From Roseivirga echinicomitans (lineage in GTDB: Bacteria; Bacteroidota; Bacteroidia; Cytophagales; Cyclobacteriaceae): a stretch of 64,000 nucleotides of DNA. Within the stretch, counting starts at the first letter, position 1; each line of letters begins with the position of its first letter. Position numbers and translations under genes: made by a program. Below the pieces are notes generated by a model that had not been told where the DNA came from, ran no database searches, and saw only the letters and a program-made list of their open reading frames with translations. The stretch lies in assembly GCF_001592935.1 (NCBI RefSeq), contig NZ_LRDB01000012.1, forward strand, positions 186,001 through 250,000. The letters are read 5' to 3'. Positions 60,367 to 64,000 of this stretch are shown here, piece after piece.

Positions 60367-61386
60367 TTACTGTATGTTACAACTACCGTTAAAATCTGAG
60401 GCGTCAAAAATAGTTTTGGCACTTCCTTTTAGATTGCCCTGCACCACCTCAATGGTGAGTTGGTTACTTCCAGAACGTTTGGGAGAGCAGTACTCCAATA
60501 GATAGTAGCTGTTGGCTTTGCTGTTAATCAAGTCCCCAATTTCTTTAAATTTGTCCAGCAACTCGCCAATGTTTACGGCAGAAACAAAGCTCGTCTTTCC
60601 TATCTCTTTTAATACGGGCTCATCGATTTCTCCTCCAAGTCCAATGGTGTAGAACGAAATGGAAGGGTCTGCTTTTCTCACGGCTTCTAATGCCTGTCCT
60701 TTGGTATACCGGTTGGCTTGATCGGTTCCGTCAGTAAAAATTACTACCGAGTTCGAACCAAATTTATCCAGTTCCTGAGACTGACTGAGTCGCTGTGTTG
60801 CAATTCCAACACTTTGTATCACCGCACCATAAAGGTTGGTGGAATTGTCTGAGCTCATAGAGGCGTTAATATTGTCTATGGCATTTTTCAAGGTAGTGGT
60901 ATTGGAAGTAATGGGCTGCAACTGTTTAATGTTCTGAGAACCATCGAACCACCAAATCTCAACCTTAACTGCTCCAGATGAAGCTTCTCCTTCTGAGGGT
61001 ACTACCTCATCTATAAAGCTTTTGGCCGCTGATTTTAATGGAGCCAAGTTCTGACTACTTAAAATACTGCCACTTAAATCGAGTAAGAGCATAATATTGT
61101 AGTCCAAAACTTGCTCGTTGGGCTGTATTTTTCGTACTGCCTCAAACTCTGAAATTAGACTTCCGTTTTCGTAGATGTTGAAATCCGCTTCTTTTAAACC
61201 AGCCTTTCCTTTTCCTGCGCCATCCTGTACTTTAAAAAATACAGAGACATTGGATGGAAGGTTTGTGAACTGATTTTCGATGGTTACTTGTAGCTGTGGT
61301 GTGGTATCGCTGTTTCCACCACAACTTTGTATGATCATAAATAAAAATGCAGCCATCAGGCTTGCGGTAATACGTACTTGAGTCAT
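60367..61386 (-). CDS. Lipoprotein with von Willebrand factor A domain
   Basis: 339 residues from ATG 61386, where the lipoprotein signal starts (TQVRITASLMAAFLFMIIQSC, lipobox IQSC as ending). Longer frames add only a few residues. vWA MIDAS site DLSGSILSSQN (DxSxS), with SDNSTNL and IFTDGTDQANR as the other metal loops. An N-terminal 70-residue beta domain precedes it (FFKVQDGAGKGKAGLKEADF). vWA proteins bind ligands through a metal. Cys-containing tail. No partner gene nearby. Confidence 0.85.
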   Translation of the reverse strand: MTQVRITASLMAAFLFMIIQSCGGNSDTTPQLQVTIENQFTNLPSNVSVFFKVQDGAGKGKAGLKEADFNIYENGSLISEFEAVRKIQPNEQVLDYNIMLLLDLSGSILSSQNLAPLKSAAKSFIDEVVPSEGEASSGAVKVEIWWFDGSQNIKQLQPITSNTTTLKNAIDNINASMSSDNSTNLYGAVIQSVGIATQRLSQSQELDKFGSNSVVIFTDGTDQANRYTKGQALEAVRKADPSISFYTIGLGGEIDEPVLKEIGKTSFVSAVNIGELLDKFKEIGDLINSKANSYYLLEYCSPKRSGSNQLTIEVVQGNLKGSAKTIFDASDFNGSCNIQ

Positions 61387-61462
61387 GTTATCTCTAGGTT
61401 GGTGCTTCTCACACAACCATGAAACTTATGTCAATATTGTGTGGTTAACTGCATAATTGATT

Positions 61463-61470
61463 TAATTTTG
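61463..61470 (+). promoter_or_regulatory. Putative -7 box (TAATTTTG) for the OsmC gene
   Basis: Matches TAnnTTTG 22 bases before the ATG; TTG at 61437-61439 is 23 bases upstream, a bit long. Confidence 0.5.
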
Positions 61471-61492
61471 AACTTTAATAAAACCACGCAAT

Positions 61493-61897
61493 ATGAGAGT
61501 TACCACAACGTTCAAGGATGATTATGAATTTCAGTCGGTCAATGAAGAAGGCAATGTTTTAGACATTGATATGTATTCTGCCGACAAGAAAAAGCACATG
61601 TCTCCTACACAATTGTTGCTTTCTAGTTTGGCCGCTTGCGCTTCTGTTGACTTGGTTCAAATGTTAAAAAAACGCAAGAAAACTGTAAACGGACTTACCG
61701 TGGTAACCGATGGAACTCGTAGGGATAAACATCCGAGAGGCTTTACTCATATTACGCTCACTTTTACGGTGGATTCGCCAGATGTTACTGAAGGGGAGTT
61801 TGAAAAAATGGGCCATTTAGCCGCTACAAAATACTGTTCAGTAGCTGGTACTTTAAGCGCTGAGGTAGATCATAAATTCATCGTTAACCGAGCCTAA
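61493..61897 (+). CDS. OsmC family peroxiredoxin-like protein
   Basis: 134 residues. MSPTQLLLSSLAACASVDLVQMLKK holds the first active Cys (about residue 49), and AATKYCSVAGTLSAEV the second. OsmC-type proteins reduce organic hydroperoxides with this Cys pair. Same-strand small gene follows 11 bases later. Confidence 0.88.
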   Translation: MRVTTTFKDDYEFQSVNEEGNVLDIDMYSADKKKHMSPTQLLLSSLAACASVDLVQMLKKRKKTVNGLTVVTDGTRRDKHPRGFTHITLTFTVDSPDVTEGEFEKMGHLAATKYCSVAGTLSAEVDHKFIVNRA

Positions 61898-61908
61898 GCG
61901 CATAGTTT

Positions 61909-62139
61909 GTGAGAGTTGTTAAAGAAATATCCAATAGCAAGTGTAAGATCACCGTTTTTTCTTGGAATGGGAAATTCCTCATTAAGTTGGAAAACGGAGG
62001 TTTTGAACAAACCTTTAAGGTAAGTGAACTTGATGTGCTAGAGCAGGAACTAGACGATATACTGAACGATACCTTTATTACAGAAGCCATTGAACGTTTT
62101 GATGAGATGGCTAAATCGCTCCGTAAGGCTATCCCTTAG
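61909..62139 (+). CDS. Small hypothetical protein
   Basis: 76 residues, GTG start. MRVVKEISNSKCKITVFSWNGKFLIKLE then an acidic helical part LDVLEQELDDILNDTF. Looks like a short alpha/beta cytoplasmic protein. Family not recognised. Close to OsmC (11 bases), likely co-transcribed. Confidence 0.65.
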   Translation: MRVVKEISNSKCKITVFSWNGKFLIKLENGGFEQTFKVSELDVLEQELDDILNDTFITEAIERFDEMAKSLRKAIP

Positions 62140-62163
62140 TTTGAAGGCTATTAATTTTTTGGG

Positions 62164-62192
62164 TTGAATGCGTAAGTAGTTGCGTATTTTTG
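62164..62192 (+). promoter_or_regulatory. Putative promoter of the hybrid histidine kinase
   Basis: TTG (62164-62166), 18-base spacer, TATTTTTG (62185-62192). Start codon at 62233. Confidence 0.55.
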
Positions 62193-62232
62193 TTATTGTT
62201 GTTCTTTAACATCTGCTTTTGCTAGACGTAAC

Positions 62233-64000
62233 ATGATTTATTTACTACTCTCTTTAGCCGTAATCTTAGCATTTGTCTTAGCCTACCTTCTGTTCAAAAC
62301 GGATAAAAGAAGGTCTCATTTACAAGAAGAGCTTAATGCATTAAAAGAGAAGTATGAAGAGGATCAATTCCACTTAGATTTTTTTCTAGAGCATACTTCT
62401 GATTTCCTTTTCAAGTTCGATACCAAGGGAATCGTAAACTATTCATCGATGAACGTGGTCAGAGTAATGGGGCGAAACCCTAATGTAAGACTCGCTCACT
62501 ATAGTACAAGCTACTCAGACAACCCTATCAATAAAAAAGCACGAGAAAGAATTGATGGATTTCTTTCTGGGAAGTATGATTCTGTTCCTCCTTATTTTGT
62601 AGAAGTTAATGATGCTAGAGGGCTTCCACATATGTTGGAAGTGTTTCACAAACCCGTCTTTAACGATCAGGGTGAGTTGGTTTCCGTGACGGGAATCGCG
62701 AAAAACATTACTGGAATTTATAATGCAGAATTAGAAATCAAGAAGTTTGAAAAAGAACAGATATTGATCTTAGATGCGATTCCTGACACCATGTTTACTT
62801 TTGATAAACGAGGTTTTCTCCTGAACTATCATGCGAAGAATGAGATAGCTACACAGCTTTCTGCCGAAAAGCGATTGGGAGAGAATATAGTGAATATTTT
62901 TCCTGAGGATATTGTCTCACTAATGTCTGAAAGTTTAGAAGAGGCGCATCTTACCGAAGAGATGCAAACGGTTGAATTTAAACTGGTCATGAACAAAAAG
63001 GAGCATGTTTGCGAAGGAAGGTTTATTAAACTTACCGATGATAGAATCCTTTTGATGATGCGCGATATATCAGCTCAAAAGCAATTAGAGGAGGGTTTGA
63101 AACTGGCTAAGGAAGCCGCAGAAAGTGCAAATCAAGCGAAGAGTACCTTTTTGGCTACCATGAGTCATGAGATTAGAACCCCGATGAATGGCGTAATAGG
63201 AATGACTAACCTCTTAAATGAAACATTATTGAATACTGAACAACGTGATTATGTAGATACCATAAAAGTAAGTGGAGAGACATTACTTCGAATAATCAAT
63301 GACATTCTTGACTATTCCAGAATTGAATCGGGAAAAGTGATGTTAGAAGAATCGGTGTTTGGCTTGAAGAGAATTGTGGATGAGTCTTTAAACCTTGTGG
63401 CCTATGAAGCCAAAGGTAAGAAGGTAGGTTTGAATCTATACATTGATGAAAATGTACCTGAGTTTTTCTATGCTGATAGAAATAGACTTGGACAAATACT
63501 CGTCAATTTACTCTCCAATGCAGTTAAGTTCACCGAGAGAGGTTTTGTGTCGGTTAAGATTTCTATGATTGAATTAAAAGGCGATACAGCCAATTTAGAG
63601 TTCAAAATTAAAGATACAGGGATTGGAGTGGCAAAGGAGGAAATTAAAAACCTCTTTAAAGAATTCACCCAAGTAGAATCATCAAACTCGAGAAGGTTTG
63701 GCGGTAGTGGTTTAGGTCTGGCGATTGTCAAAAACCTGTTGAAGTTGTATAACGGTAAGGTTTCAGTTCAAAGCGAATTAGGGAAAGGTTCTCTATTCAC
63801 TTTTAACATCTTCATGAAACTAGCCATTGGCGAAATGACAGAGCAGCAAATGGAAGGGATGATTGGTCCAAGTCGCTATGAGGTGGATAAATTGGGAGAT
63901 GTACTTTCAGGGAAATACCCTTTAAAAATTCTTTTGGCAGAGGATAACAGGATTAACAGTAAACTGATATGTCTAATTTTAGAGCGTATGGGGTATGTGC
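62233..64000 (+). CDS. Hybrid histidine kinase, C-terminus cut by window end
   Basis: 589 codons visible, open to the last base. One N-terminal membrane helix (MIYLLLSLAVILAFVLAYLLF is residues 1-21), a short coiled coil, two PAS-like domains (about 45-165 and 175-285), then HisKA with the phospho-His312 in MSHEIRTPMNGVIGM. HATPase: LGQILVNLLSNAVKFTE (N box), DTGIGVAKEEIKNLF (G1) and FGGSGLGLAIVKNL (G2). A receiver domain begins at about 561 (KILLAEDNRINS) and is truncated. Mostly cytoplasmic, so the PAS domains likely sense internal signals. The lone receiver protein at 42114 could be a partner, but this is speculative. Confidence 0.93.
   Translation, partial: MIYLLLSLAVILAFVLAYLLFKTDKRRSHLQEELNALKEKYEEDQFHLDFFLEHTSDFLFKFDTKGIVNYSSMNVVRVMGRNPNVRLAHYSTSYSDNPINKKARERIDGFLSGKYDSVPPYFVEVNDARGLPHMLEVFHKPVFNDQGELVSVTGIAKNITGIYNAELEIKKFEKEQILILDAIPDTMFTFDKRGFLLNYHAKNEIATQLSAEKRLGENIVNIFPEDIVSLMSESLEEAHLTEEMQTVEFKLVMNKKEHVCEGRFIKLTDDRILLMMRDISAQKQLEEGLKLAKEAAESANQAKSTFLATMSHEIRTPMNGVIGMTNLLNETLLNTEQRDYVDTIKVSGETLLRIINDILDYSRIESGKVMLEESVFGLKRIVDESLNLVAYEAKGKKVGLNLYIDENVPEFFYADRNRLGQILVNLLSNAVKFTERGFVSVKISMIELKGDTANLEFKIKDTGIGVAKEEIKNLFKEFTQVESSNSRRFGGSGLGLAIVKNLLKLYNGKVSVQSELGKGSLFTFNIFMKLAIGEMTEQQMEGMIGPSRYEVDKLGDVLSGKYPLKILLAEDNRINSKLICLILERMGYV

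Noticed and set aside
60750-60765. TTCGAACC-like string on the minus strand (possible tRNA T loop)
   Set aside because: Inside the vWA coding frame and no other tRNA arms around it.
1-64000. CRISPR arrays, prophage or complete insertion sequences
   Set aside because: No direct-repeat/spacer arrays, integrase-tail gene sets, or transposase with terminal repeats were seen; the XerD-like gene is housekeeping in type.

Overview
The window reads as a chromosomal segment of a marine-type Bacteroidota, most likely order Cytophagales (Roseivirga/Marivirga-like; this placement is inference from protein families and cannot be proven without a search). Supporting signs are moderately AT-rich DNA, many genes with no clear Shine-Dalgarno sequence, several matches to the Bacteroidota promoter -7 box TAnnTTTG, and Bacteroidota-typical families: DUF2851, DUF3078, DUF4199, PadR plus FtsX-type permease, six-bladed beta-propeller lipoproteins, a K+-dependent membrane pyrophosphatase and a 2Fe-2S/cyclase fusion. 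Almost everything is housekeeping or core-accessory chromosome. There is no prophage, integrative element, CRISPR array or complete insertion sequence.

Layout. 1-12.5 kb: end of a XerD-type recombinase, CorA and a tandem UspA protein (minus), then a long plus-strand run with pyrD, ftsK, a lolA-like gene, pyrF, DUF2851, a hexapeptide acyltransferase, trhO and a nucleoside phosphorylase. 12.5-26.4 kb: M28 peptidase, RidA protein, ferredoxin-cyclase fusion and ABC-F ATPase (minus), HlyD/MacB-type export pair (plus), then alpha/beta hydrolase, hppA, folE, PTPS/queD and an SDR (minus). 26.4-32.5 kb is the most accessory-looking part: two beta-propeller lipoproteins, a glycosyltransferase 9, a frame-broken CxxC lipoprotein, a small NVEAL-like secreted protein and several hundred bases of AT-rich non-coding DNA. 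32.5-43 kb: M16 peptidase, O-methyltransferase, LysM/transglycosylase-like protein, a frameshifted DUF3078 gene, dnaX split at an A10 run, the rplM-rpsI-rpsB operon with a good promoter, tsf, a lone receiver protein, and a tRNA-Val gene flanked by two tRNA-like copies interrupted by the same palindrome. 43-64 kb: PadR/permease module, TetR/MFS operon with its operator, M1 peptidase, lipoprotein phosphodiesterase, acetyltransferase, adenosine kinase, ECF42-like sigma factor with a LuxR-type membrane regulator, a GbsR/MarR regulator that shares an operator with an epimerase operon, a vWA lipoprotein, OsmC protein and a hybrid histidine kinase cut by the window edge.

How genes work together. pyrD and pyrF catalyse the fourth and sixth steps of UMP synthesis. 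rplM, rpsI, rpsB and tsf form the translation block. folE, the PTPS/QueD gene and possibly the SDR could make a reduced pterin or a queuosine precursor. The TetR, PadR and GbsR units each carry a recognisable palindrome near their own start. The observations most worth a second look are the dnaX A10 site (probable tau/gamma slippage), the palindrome-interrupted tRNA-like copies around tRNA-Val, the shared GbsR operator, and the clustering of three one-base homopolymer frame breaks within 8 kb, which calls for a read-level check before any is interpreted biologically.
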